Assembly: GCA_903888655.1 (NCBI GenBank)
Contig: CAISUR010000173.1
Location: 1 to 8,392, forward strand
Length of the DNA: 8,392 nt
DNA from: an uncultured Bacteroidota bacterium
GTDB lineage: Bacteria; Bacteroidota; Bacteroidia; Flavobacteriales; Flavobacteriaceae
Reading direction: 5' to 3'
Below are positions 1 to 5,777 of this stretch, one piece after another. Position 1 is the stretch's first letter, and every line of letters begins with the position of its first letter. The notes beneath the pieces were generated by a model. That model saw nothing but the letters and a program-made list of their open reading frames with translations, had not been told where the DNA came from and ran no database searches. Both the position numbers and the translations under genes were made by a program.

Positions 1-1397
1 CTCACAATCGTTTTGCCGTTGTTTTTGAGTGCTACGACATAATTACCACTTTGTAGCGCTGCAAGGCTAAAAGTTGCCATTAAAATAGTAGTAGCTGCGG
101 GTTGTGTTGAAATCACTTCTTTGCCCGATATATCATAGATGCTGATGGTATTAATGACTTCTGTGCCTTTGTAGGTAAGATTTAATTCATTTTGAGCTGG
201 ATTGGGACTAATTATAAAACGAGTGCTTGATGAAGCAGTAAAGGATTCGTTTGCAAGCATACAGCCCGCTATAGGTACATTGGTTGGTGCGGACACACCA
301 GTAGTAGTACCGTTACCCAATTGCCCATTATCATTAGCACCCCAAGTATATAAAGCACCATTGCTTTTTAGTGCCACTACATGTTCACTTCCTGCTGAAA
401 CACTAACCCAATCGGAATCGGTACCCACTTGAACTGGAATGTAGGTATTGGTTGTGGTACCAGTACCCAACTGACCTACATCATTTTTACCCCATGCCCA
501 CAAAGTACCATCTGTTTTGATACCCAAAGAAAAACGAATACCTGCCGTTATTTTACTCCAAGTACCGGGGATTTGATTTGGAAAAGAAGGTAGATAAGGA
601 TTAGTTAAACCATCGTGACCCGCTTCTCCGCTGCCACTATCACCCCATGCCCATAATGTTCCGTTTGTTTTTAAAGCCAAAATGTGATTCTCACCCGAGG
701 CTATGTTACTCCAATTGGTATCAGTACTTATTTGCGTTGGAACTTGATAAACCGAAACCGAAGAATCTCCTAACATGTGACCGCCATTTGCTCCCCAGCC
801 CCATAAGGTGCCATTATTTTTAAGCGCAAAACTGGTTCTGTCTTGGCTTACAGTAATGCTTTTCCAATCGGTATCGGTACTAATTTGAACGGGAGAAAGT
901 ACGTTGGCACAACAATTATTGTTCCCTACCTGATAAAAATCGTTTTGCCCCCAACCCCAAAGGGTATTATCGGTCTTTAAAGCGATGGTTTGAGATTGAC
1001 TGGATATCACATCTTTCCAGTTGCTTGCATTCCCTACTTGAACGAAAGTATCTGAATTAGGAAAATTACTGCCAATTCCTAACTCACCATAAAGGTTGTA
1101 TCCACAAGCCCACAAGGTACCATCATTTTTAATAGCAAAAGTATTGACATAACAGTTTTTTACTAACTGCCAATTGTTTTGATTAGAGAGCAATATCGGG
1201 CTGTATTCATCAAAGTCAGTAGCATTATTTAACTGACCCCAATTACCAAAACCCCAGCCCCATATAGAACCGTCAGATTTAATTCCATAAGTATTCCCAT
1301 AACCTGCACCTGCCTTCGAAAAACATTGAGAATGTATGGCAGTACTATAAAAAAATAAGAATAGTATGCTAATTTTAGATAGTAAATAGTTTTTCAT
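1..1397 (-). CDS. RCC1-repeat secreted protein with T9SS type A sorting domain (3' end outside window)
   Basis: The frame opens at ATG 1397-1395 and runs without a stop to the window edge, giving 465 codons with the C-terminus missing. Residues 1-24 form a signal peptide (basic MKNY, then a Leu/Phe/Ile-rich core ending IHSQ). Residues ~35-390 hold seven RCC1-like repeats, recognisable by motifs such as DGTLWAWG followed by GQLG or variants, at roughly 50-residue spacing. Such repeats normally build a seven-bladed beta-propeller. From ~394 onward a T9SS type A sorting domain begins (ISPNPAQNELNL, then IYDISGKEV and LQSGNYVVALKNNGK). I infer export by Sec, passage through the type IX machinery, and attachment to or release from the cell surface. 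The ligand is unknown; bacterial RCC1-like propellers are often adhesive or binding modules. Only a few residues should be missing. The gene follows a strong terminator, so it probably has its own promoter, although I see no consensus match. Confidence 0.93.
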   Translation of the reverse strand, partial: MKNYLLSKISILFLFFYSTAIHSQCFSKAGAGYGNTYGIKSDGSIWGWGFGNWGQLNNATDFDEYSPILLSNQNNWQLVKNCYVNTFAIKNDGTLWACGYNLYGELGIGSNFPNSDTFVQVGNASNWKDVISSQSQTIALKTDNTLWGWGQNDFYQVGNNNCCANVLSPVQISTDTDWKSITVSQDRTSFALKNNGTLWGWGANGGHMLGDSSVSVYQVPTQISTDTNWSNIASGENHILALKTNGTLWAWGDSGSGEAGHDGLTNPYLPSFPNQIPGTWSKITAGIRFSLGIKTDGTLWAWGKNDVGQLGTGTTTNTYIPVQVGTDSDWVSVSAGSEHVVALKSNGALYTWGANDNGQLGNGTTTGVSAPTNVPIAGCMLANESFTASSSTRFIISPNPAQNELNLTYKGTEVINTISIYDISGKEVISTQPAATTILMATFSLAALQSGNYVVALKNNGKTIV

Positions 1398-1431
1398 TAT
1401 AAAGAATTTTAAAAGTTTAGTAAAAATAAGT

Positions 1432-1459
1432 AAAAGAGGTGAATTAATCCACCTCTTTT
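1432..1459 (-). terminator. Intrinsic terminator behind the T9SS-tail ORF
   Basis: A perfect 10-bp inverted repeat (AAAAGAGGTG at 1432-1441, CACCTCTTTT at 1450-1459) has an 8-nt loop. It lies about 13 nt past the stop codon of the ORF ending at 1473. Read on the minus strand, the stem ends in TTTT and is followed by ACTTATTTTT. On the plus strand it is also followed by a T run, so it could work in both directions. Confidence 0.85.
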
Positions 1460-1472
1460 TTTACCTAATTTA

Positions 1473-2171
1473 TCACTCAATGATTAATTTTTGTTGTGCT
1501 ACGATGTTGCCATTCGATTGCACTAACACAATATAGATTCCCGCAGGATACGTGTGGGTAAGTATCGTTACCGACCCATTTGCCTCTGTAACGGTAGAGG
1601 TATTAATGCTTCTACCGGTTAAATCTAACAATTCAATAGTAGTATTGCTGTCTAAACCGGTGTAGGCAATAGTAACTTCCTCTTTGGCTGGGTTGGGCGC
1701 CATGATTACCGAAAATTTAGTTTCATCAGTACCCTGAACGGACATATTGTTCTTTCCTTCCATTCGAATACAGGAGGGTAAATCTATACTGAAATCGGTA
1801 ATACACGGTTGTCCTTCTTTGGTCAAGCCCTTGATTTGTAGATGAACTGTGCCGCCAGTAAAGTTTCCTATCGGAATAATGTTAAAATGATAGCCCGATG
1901 TTCCCGTAACGATACTAAAACCTGAGGGAATAATAACCACATCATTATTGGGTGCTACTATCGTAGCGTTGATGGTGTTCCCCGAGTTGTTGGCGACACT
2001 CAACCCTACATCAAACGAACAAAATTTAGTATCGCTTTTTATAATTTCTTTAGGGTAAACCTCAATAGCACATTTTTCACATTCGGTTATGCTCACGTCT
2101 AATGGGTCACTAGTTAAATCGCAATGCCCTGTCGTAATTTCTAAATGATAGGTACCCGATTGGTTCACCAC
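1473..2171 (-). CDS. T9SS type A sorting domain protein, probably a 5'-truncated gene remnant
   Basis: The 232-residue product ends in a T9SS type A sorting domain (~153-232: MAPNPAKEEVTI, LLDLTGRSIN, YPAGIYIVLVQSNG, KLIIE). The first ~30 residues (NQSGTYHLEITTGHCDL) resemble the tail end of an Ig-like domain of the kind strung together in large Bacteroidota surface proteins. Cysteines are scattered through the middle region. There is no signal peptide, which a T9SS cargo needs, and the only nearby start is GTG at 2171. The frame stays open upstream to TAG 2238-2240 and the translated extension (LNGHNSF twice, then PSPVV) looks like real protein. I therefore think the ORF is the 3' part of a larger gene whose front has been lost, with 1473-2237 being the surviving piece. 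It may not be expressed or exported. Confidence 0.7.
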   Translation of the reverse strand: MVNQSGTYHLEITTGHCDLTSDPLDVSITECEKCAIEVYPKEIIKSDTKFCSFDVGLSVANNSGNTINATIVAPNNDVVIIPSGFSIVTGTSGYHFNIIPIGNFTGGTVHLQIKGLTKEGQPCITDFSIDLPSCIRMEGKNNMSVQGTDETKFSVIMAPNPAKEEVTIAYTGLDSNTTIELLDLTGRSINTSTVTEANGSVTILTHTYPAGIYIVLVQSNGNIVAQQKLIIE

Positions 2172-2183
2172 GACTGGCGATGG

Positions 2184-2225
2184 AAAGGAATTATGACCAT
2201 TTAAGAAGGAATTATGACCATTTAA
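2184..2225 (-). repeat. Tandem duplication of a 21-bp unit
   Basis: Two adjacent 21-bp copies (2184-2204 and 2205-2225) differ only at their last base on the minus strand. In frame with the T9SS-tail ORF each encodes LNGHNSF. The duplication lies between the upstream TAG stop and the GTG start of that ORF, at the presumed break point of the truncated gene. Confidence 0.85.
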
Positions 2226-2237
2226 TACGGTAGCACT

Positions 2238-2492
2238 CTAAAATTTTTGTTTTTCGGTAATTTTAAGTAGTACCGGTACTATTAAACCAACTATTACGCC
2301 GAGACAAACACAGCCAATAGCAATTGAAAATAGTTGCATAGAAACAGTTTTTGAGTAAACTAATTCTAGTACAATAGTTATCAAGATGACAAAACTTATA
2401 GCTATGGATGAACCTATAAGAAAGCTACAAATCCAGCTATTTTTTTGAGCAACTTTGTACACCCTTTCTAATCGTTGTTGTTTAGTTTTCAT
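2238..2492 (-). CDS. Small two-helix membrane protein, unknown function
   Basis: The product has 84 residues starting at ATG 2492-2490 (MKTKQQRLER). An in-frame ATG at 2573 would add 27 residues, but they run through a long dyad and look like translated leader, so I prefer the internal start. Residues 1-20 are basic and amphipathic. Two hydrophobic stretches follow (~21-46 and ~53-76, the second rich in Gly/Val/Ile) and a charged tail KITEKQKF ends the protein. The predicted topology is two membrane spans with both ends in the cytoplasm. I do not recognise the family. Its TAG stop is in frame with, and immediately upstream of, the T9SS-tail remnant. The leader carries the dyad at 2511-2566. 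Confidence 0.65.
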   Translation of the reverse strand: MKTKQQRLERVYKVAQKNSWICSFLIGSSIAISFVILITIVLELVYSKTVSMQLFSIAIGCVCLGVIVGLIVPVLLKITEKQKF

Positions 2493-2510
2493 AGTGTTGT
2501 TTTTTTTTAT

Positions 2511-2566
2511 CCCTAGAAGGCATCTTCTTTCATCATGAAATGTGTTCGAAGATGCACTACCTAGGG
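2511..2566 (-). repeat. Nested 56-bp inverted repeat in the leader of the membrane-protein gene
   Basis: The outer arms are CCCTAG (2511-2516) and CTAGGG (2561-2566). The inner arms are GCATCTTC (2520-2527) and GAAGATGC (2548-2555). A smaller palindrome, TTTCATCATGAAA (2528-2540), lies inside. The element ends 18 nt before the chosen start codon (2492) on the minus strand and would fold in the mRNA leader. No T run follows, so it is not a classical terminator. It could be a regulatory leader hairpin or a palindromic repeat element. Confidence 0.7.
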
Positions 2567-2679
2567 ACCCCAAAAATTTTATGTATAGCAGCGATTTTTT
2601 TATTGTAAATTTAGGGTTACTTTCTATTTTCTTAGTTAGAATGATTTATAATACTATCACATTTTTAGAGTATTAGAGT

Positions 2680-2711
2680 GCAATTATGCTGACTTTAAAA
2701 AGCATTATTGC
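2680..2711. repeat. Imperfect hairpin downstream of the CPSGC secreted-protein gene
   Basis: GCAATTATGCT (2680-2690) pairs with AGCATTATTGC (2701-2711) with one mismatch and a 10-nt loop. It lies 38 nt past the stop codon at 2749. No U run follows on either strand, so a terminator role is only possible. The rest of 2567-2748 shows nothing I can name. Confidence 0.4.
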
Positions 2712-2748
2712 TAGAACCCTCCCTCCTATTTTATTCGCGATTGTAATT

Positions 2749-3159
2749 TTAATTCACGAACTTCGTTGTCAAACCCTCATAGGCTATAGTGCTTATTCTA
2801 TTGCCTTTGGCGTCGCAATCTTCAGCCCAAACTTGAGTTTCAAAAGTGATTTCTCCCGAAAAAGTAGTTCCACCAACAAACTCTCCTGGATTTAAGTAAG
2901 TGTTGCCTTTGGAGCGCAAAACTTTCCCACACACAGTCGTCACTACTTTTGTAAAATCGACATAAAGTTTTTTATTGGTTAAATTTTTTACTCCCCAAAA
3001 AACACTTTGCTTTCCTAAACTAACTTCAATTTGTTTGCAGGCAATAACTTGCACATGGGTTCCTGGATCAAACACGAGTTGATTACAACCTGACGGACAT
3101 TTTTGCGCGAACATTGAGACACTAAATACTAATATCCCCATAAATAATAATTTTTTCAT
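2749..3159 (-). CDS. Small secreted protein of unknown function (CPSGC motif)
   Basis: The 136-residue product begins with a clear signal peptide (MKKLLFMGILVFSVSMFAQ, cleavage near residue 19). The mature ~117 residues have five cysteines (21, 25, 41, 77, 105), the first two in CPSGC. Alternating hydrophobic stretches such as VQVIACKQIEVSLG and KLYVDFTKVVTTV suggest a small beta-sandwich. An odd cysteine count and a periplasmic or extracellular location would allow two disulfides. There is no lipobox, T9SS tail or recognised catalytic motif. It is preceded by the recurring leader element at 3184-3211, whose GAGTAGG ends 24 nt before the ATG. It is downstream of the other small secreted-protein gene with a 142-nt gap and may be cotranscribed with it. 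I do not recognise the family. Confidence 0.85.
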   Translation of the reverse strand: MKKLLFMGILVFSVSMFAQKCPSGCNQLVFDPGTHVQVIACKQIEVSLGKQSVFWGVKNLTNKKLYVDFTKVVTTVCGKVLRSKGNTYLNPGEFVGGTTFSGEITFETQVWAEDCDAKGNRISTIAYEGLTTKFVN

Positions 3160-3183
3160 ACTACTTTATATTTAAAATTTATA

Positions 3184-3211
3184 CCTACTCTCCCAGTTTT
3201 CGGCTTCCCTG
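3184..3211 (-). promoter_or_regulatory. Recurring leader element, copy A
   Basis: On the minus strand it reads CAG, GGAAGCCGAAAA, CTG, then GAGTAGG. CAG (3211-3209) can pair with CTG (3196-3194) around the loop. It is identical over 28 nt to copy B at 3638-3665 and shares AAGCCGAAAA and GAGTAGG with copies C and D. It ends 24 nt before the ATG at 3159. Confidence 0.75.
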
Positions 3212-3238
3212 TTTTTTTCTATCCTTAGCAATAATTTA

Positions 3239-3253
3239 ATTCTTACTAAGAAT
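3239..3253. repeat. Perfect 15-bp palindrome between the two small secreted-protein genes
   Basis: ATTCTTA and TAAGAAT flank a single C. It lies between the stop at 3302 and leader copy A, in AT-rich DNA without a T run behind it. An operator half-site pair is possible, but a chance AT-rich palindrome is also possible. Confidence 0.4.
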
Positions 3254-3301
3254 AGAATTTAAAATAAATAGTTACACTTTTTTGTTCTACTCTTTTCAAT
3301 T

Positions 3302-3589
3302 TTAATAATATTGAACAACTGTTTTTTCCCAATTCCCATTTTTCCAAACTTCTTCTATGTGTTTGAAATCACCTTTTTTTGGAATTTTAAAGAAACCTTG
3401 CTCTAATCGGTCACAAGTACCATCGGTATAGCATGTTCTACGTTCATAATGACCATCTGAAAATAATGTGTAAGTTCTTTGACTAAAAACTTTAGCAACA
3501 CATATTGTTACTTTCGAAGAATGTACATGCGCAGTAGTAATTAAAGAACATGATAAAGCCAATAAAATAATTAAAATTATTTTTTTCAT
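3302..3589 (-). CDS. Small secreted protein of unknown function
   Basis: The 95-residue product starts with a signal peptide (MKKIILIILLALSCSLITTA, cleavage near residue 20, followed by HVHSS). The mature part is only ~75 residues. It carries three cysteines (one in KVTICVAK, two in TCYTDGTC) and many aromatic and charged residues (LFSDGHYERR, VWKNGNWEKTVVQYY). No lipobox or sorting domain is present. I do not recognise the family. The start is the only ATG that retains the signal peptide. The leader is unusually structured: the recurring element (copy B) lies 48 nt upstream, and an extra dyad at 3598-3627 occupies the space between them. In the other three copies the gap is 23-25 nt. Confidence 0.8.
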   Translation of the reverse strand: MKKIILIILLALSCSLITTAHVHSSKVTICVAKVFSQRTYTLFSDGHYERRTCYTDGTCDRLEQGFFKIPKKGDFKHIEEVWKNGNWEKTVVQYY

Positions 3590-3597
3590 AATATTTT

Positions 3598-3627
3598 TGT
3601 CAGTGATTATAGTGCTGACACCGCACT
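3598..3627 (-). promoter_or_regulatory. Overlapping alternative hairpins in the leader of the 95-residue gene
   Basis: Two inverted repeats share bases and cannot both form. AGTGC (3611-3615) pairs with GCACT (3623-3627), while TGTCAG (3598-3603) pairs with CTGACA (3615-3620). They sit 8-38 nt before the ATG at 3589. Such an arrangement could act as a translational switch, but this is inferred from the sequence alone. Confidence 0.45.
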
Positions 3628-3637
3628 TTTTATTTAA

Positions 3638-3665
3638 CCTACTCTCCCAGTTTTCGGCTTCCCTG
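3638..3665 (-). promoter_or_regulatory. Recurring leader element, copy B
   Basis: Identical over all 28 nt to copy A (3184-3211), and both copies are preceded on the minus strand by AAAA. It contains the constant AAGCCGAAAA and GAGTAGG blocks. It lies 48 nt before the ATG at 3589, about twice the distance seen for copies A, C and D. Confidence 0.75.
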
Positions 3666-3674
3666 TTTTATTTT

Positions 3675-3707
3675 AACCCTCAAAGCACTTTAAACCCTTC
3701 GAGGGTT
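3675..3707. repeat. AACCCT/AGGGTT hairpin cluster
   Basis: AACCCT (3693-3698) and AGGGTT (3702-3707) form a compact hairpin with a 3-nt loop. AACCCTC at 3675-3681 can compete for the right-hand arm. On the plus strand the stem is followed by GGATTTTT. On the minus strand it lies upstream of leader copy B. It may be a terminator remnant or an attenuator-like leader fold. Confidence 0.45.
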
Positions 3708-3730
3708 GGATTTTTAAAATTTAATCTTAT

Positions 3731-4003
3731 CTTCTAAAATTCTGACCGCAAGTCATGAAATCTAGAACTGATGTTCTGAAATCTGGAACTGATGTTTTAC
3801 TTTTGAGAGCTTCTGTTCTAAAATTGAGAACTCGTGTTCTGAAATTCACTACTACTGTTCTAAAATTGAGAACTCGTGTTCTGAAATTCACTACTGCTGT
3901 TCTAAAATCGAGAGCTCGTGTTCTGAAATTCACTACTGCTGTTCTAAAATTCACTACTGCTGTTCTAAAATTGAGAGCTCGTGTTCTGAAATTAAGAACA
4001 CGA
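3731..4003. repeat. Array of thirteen degenerate 21-bp tandem repeats (minisatellite)
   Basis: Thirteen consecutive units of exactly 21 bp start at 3731, 3752, 3773 and so on to 3983. Plus-strand units begin GTTCT(A/G)AAAT in the conserved part. Two main types alternate, one ending TTCACTACTGCT and one ending TTGAGAACTCGT, so part of the array has a 42-bp higher-order period. The left units are the most diverged. Units ending GAAC or GAGC form a small hairpin across the junction with the next unit (AGAAC, 4-nt loop, GTTCT). The last hairpin (3994-4009, AAGAAC-ACGA-GTTCTT) lies 5 nt past the stop of the 155-residue gene on the minus strand and may help end its transcript. Because 21 is a multiple of three, several frames stay open and give spurious heptad-repeat ORFs (NFRTAVV or VLKFTTA). 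Confidence 0.9.
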
Positions 4004-4014
4004 GTTCTTTTTAA

Positions 4015-4482
4015 TTATACAGCTCCTTTTTTCTTTCCTTGCGCTTTAAATCGCTCGCTAATTAATGCAACCATTTCTTTTACGCTGGCATTATTTTTTG
4101 AGGATGATTTCAAGCTGGCATATACTTCACTTGACGCTCCCATAATGTCGATGCCTGCTGCAGCCATAGTATCATCTATCAGTTCGAGCATGCTGGCAAC
4201 TGCTACTCTAACTCCCAGTAGGTTGTTGGCTAAGTTTACATCTTTTTGAAACTCTGCTACATTGAAATTGGCTTTCAATTCGTTCGGAAAAGCAATGGCG
4301 CCTTCTAAACATTGATTGGCATAGGCGACACTTTTTGGTCCCATGTTGCCGTAGCTTTTTCGTTCGGCTTCGGGCAAACTGATTAGAAAAGGCATTTGTG
4401 CTTTTGCCTCGTTAATTTTTGTTAACGCCGCAGTTTTTGCTGCAGCAGTAAAATCGGCTGAAATTTTGTTAGTTCTTGCCAT
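4015..4482 (-). CDS. Conserved-looking cytoplasmic helical protein, unknown function
   Basis: The 155-residue product has no signal peptide or membrane segment. The start at ATG 4482-4480 (MARTNKISADFT) is the natural one and lies 25 nt after leader copy C. The sequence is rich in Ala, Lys, Glu and Leu and is predicted mostly helical: helices at ~8-35, 50-66, 70-105 (with a LLGVRVAVASMLELIDDTMAA stretch, an amphipathic helix rather than a membrane span) and 118-147. The tail is strongly basic (KAQGKKKGAV). I recall similar MARTNKIS-type hypothetical proteins in Bacteroidota but cannot name a family or function. It lies 69 nt downstream of the 402-residue envelope gene and is likely the last gene of that operon. 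The 21-bp repeat array starts 11 bp beyond its stop. Confidence 0.85.
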   Translation of the reverse strand: MARTNKISADFTAAAKTAALTKINEAKAQMPFLISLPEAERKSYGNMGPKSVAYANQCLEGAIAFPNELKANFNVAEFQKDVNLANNLLGVRVAVASMLELIDDTMAAAGIDIMGASSEVYASLKSSSKNNASVKEMVALISERFKAQGKKKGAV

Positions 4483-4507
4483 GATTAAAAAATATTTTTG
4501 GTTAGTG

Positions 4508-4540
4508 CCTACTCTATTAAGGATTTTCGGCTTTGTCCTT
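4508..4540 (-). promoter_or_regulatory. Recurring leader element, copy C
   Basis: On the minus strand AAGGA (4540-4536) pairs with TCCTT (4523-4519) around the loop CAAAGCCGAAAA, followed by AATA and GAGTAGG. It begins 11 nt after the stop of the 402-residue gene and ends 25 nt before the ATG at 4482. Compared with copies A, B and D the stem sequence differs but still pairs, while the loop is constant. Confidence 0.75.
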
Positions 4541-4551
4541 TTGTTATGAAA

Positions 4552-5760
4552 TTATTTTTTGATTTTTCCATTAGATCCAAACCCTATTATATAATTTAAT
4601 GCTGTAATTAAATTTCCATCTTTGATTAAAGAATTGTCAAAATCTTTTCCAAACGTTAATGTTAAAACTTGATTTTTACCTAAATCATAAGAAGCATTTA
4701 AAACAACTCTCCAACTTGGGTCAATAGAATTCTTGTTTAATACACTTCTATATAAACCTTCGGTACTTATTGATAATTTTTGTTTAGCTTGTTCTTTGTA
4801 AATTAATCTAAAACCACTATCAAAAGTCGAAATGTTTTTAGTGTCGAGTAACCCAGTTACATCGGCAAGAATTTTATCAGGTTGATATAAGTATCTTGCT
4901 ATACCGAGAAAACTCCACGCTTTACCAGTATCATAAGTTCCTGTTAGCCATGCACCAGATTTTGACACACTACTTCTATTAAAGGTTTGTTCCTGAAAGT
5001 CAACCACACCACCAGCTGTAAAATCTAAAAAGAAACCTTCTCTATTGAATTTTAAATCTGTTGCTTGTGCTTTGATTTTATCAAGGAGGTCTGATTTAGT
5101 TTTAGCATCTGCTTCTTTGTTTTCTTTATCTAATTGTTGTTCTCGCATTGCTATAAGAACATTGATTTCTTGCAGTTTTATGCGCTTTTGGTCTTCAGAC
5201 AAGCTGCTACTATTAATATCTATCCGCATATTTATATATGTATTTCTTACCAAATCCTTGTCGTAATCTACTTTTGTCCTATCATTAATAGCTTTTTGAT
5301 CATTATGTATTGAATTTAATTTTTTTGTAGTTACACTATCAAATTTGGGTCTTAAAATCGAGAATTTTATTCCAACTCCTAGTCTTGTAACTTGAGGAAC
5401 AGTAGAATTATTCTGCAACTCATTGGAAATTCCCATTGAGAAAGTAAAAGTTTGTTTAAAAACATCTATAAATTTTTCTTGATTTAAATCATCTGTTGAC
5501 ATTGGTTCTTTGCTAAAAAGTGTATAAGGCAATATTTCAAAACCATATTTTGAAGGGATAGTGGTAAAATTATTCGAAGCATTTTGAATAGAAGCTGCAA
5601 AAGATGTCAAATCGGTTGGTCTGTCAATACTGCTTGGCGAAATTCCTAATAAATTAAAGGCAACAGAAGAAGGTGCAACCAAAACATCAACACTTGGTTC
5701 TGTTTGAGAATAAGCTATAATACTAATGCAACTCATTACTAAAAAGAATATTTTTTTCAT
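4552..5760 (-). CDS. Exported envelope protein, probable outer-membrane beta-barrel with helical insert
   Basis: The 402-residue product starts with a signal peptide (MKKIFFLVMSCISIIAYSQ, cleavage near residue 19). Residues ~20-138 contain a segment VLVAPSSVAFNLLGISPSSIDRP and likely strands (FTFSMGIS, VTRLGVGIKFSI). Residues ~140-236 are highly charged and helical (SEDQKRIKLQEI, REQQLDKENKEADAKTK) with a coiled-coil look. Residues ~242-397 alternate polar and hydrophobic residues in strand-length pieces (FFLDFTAGGVVDF, WSFLGIARYLY, FRLIYKEQ, WRVVLNASYDL, VLTLTFGK, ALNYIIGFG), as in outer-membrane barrels. I infer an outer-membrane or periplasm-spanning protein whose helical insert could contact a partner. 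It lies only 17 nt downstream of the 161-residue gene, so the two are surely cotranscribed. The function is not known to me. Confidence 0.85.
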   Translation of the reverse strand: MKKIFFLVMSCISIIAYSQTEPSVDVLVAPSSVAFNLLGISPSSIDRPTDLTSFAASIQNASNNFTTIPSKYGFEILPYTLFSKEPMSTDDLNQEKFIDVFKQTFTFSMGISNELQNNSTVPQVTRLGVGIKFSILRPKFDSVTTKKLNSIHNDQKAINDRTKVDYDKDLVRNTYINMRIDINSSSLSEDQKRIKLQEINVLIAMREQQLDKENKEADAKTKSDLLDKIKAQATDLKFNREGFFLDFTAGGVVDFQEQTFNRSSVSKSGAWLTGTYDTGKAWSFLGIARYLYQPDKILADVTGLLDTKNISTFDSGFRLIYKEQAKQKLSISTEGLYRSVLNKNSIDPSWRVVLNASYDLGKNQVLTLTFGKDFDNSLIKDGNLITALNYIIGFGSNGKIKK

Positions 5761-5777
5761 AATTTAAGGTTTTAAGA

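Noticed and set aside
202..432. Plus-strand ORF of 76 codons
   Set aside because: It lies antisense inside the RCC1-repeat gene, whose minus-strand frame is clearly protein-like; no signal or leader supports the plus-strand ORF.
2493..2573. N-terminal extension of the 84-residue protein to ATG 2573
   Set aside because: The extra 27 residues are translated from the nested dyad and an A-rich leader and do not look like protein; the internal MKTKQQR start is more natural.
2686..2895. Plus-strand ORF of 69 codons with a hydrophobic start
   Set aside because: Its second half is antisense to the CPSGC secreted-protein gene, and the hydrophobicity comes from AT-rich intergenic DNA.
3727..3954. Minus-strand ORF encoding NFRTAVV-type heptads
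   Set aside because: It is generated by the 21-bp repeat array staying open in several frames; the ATG lies inside the array and there is no leader. I keep only a small doubt, noted under the array finding.
3731..4003. CRISPR array
   Set aside because: The 21-bp units are contiguous and similar along their full length, with no unique spacers and no cas genes nearby.
3755..4249. Plus-strand ORF of 164 codons starting in the repeat array
   Set aside because: The first part is the array read in another frame and the rest is antisense to the 155-residue gene.
5045..5266. Plus-strand ORF of 73 codons
   Set aside because: Antisense to the charged helical part of the 402-residue envelope protein; its Leu/Ser-rich content is the complement of Lys/Asp/Glu codons.
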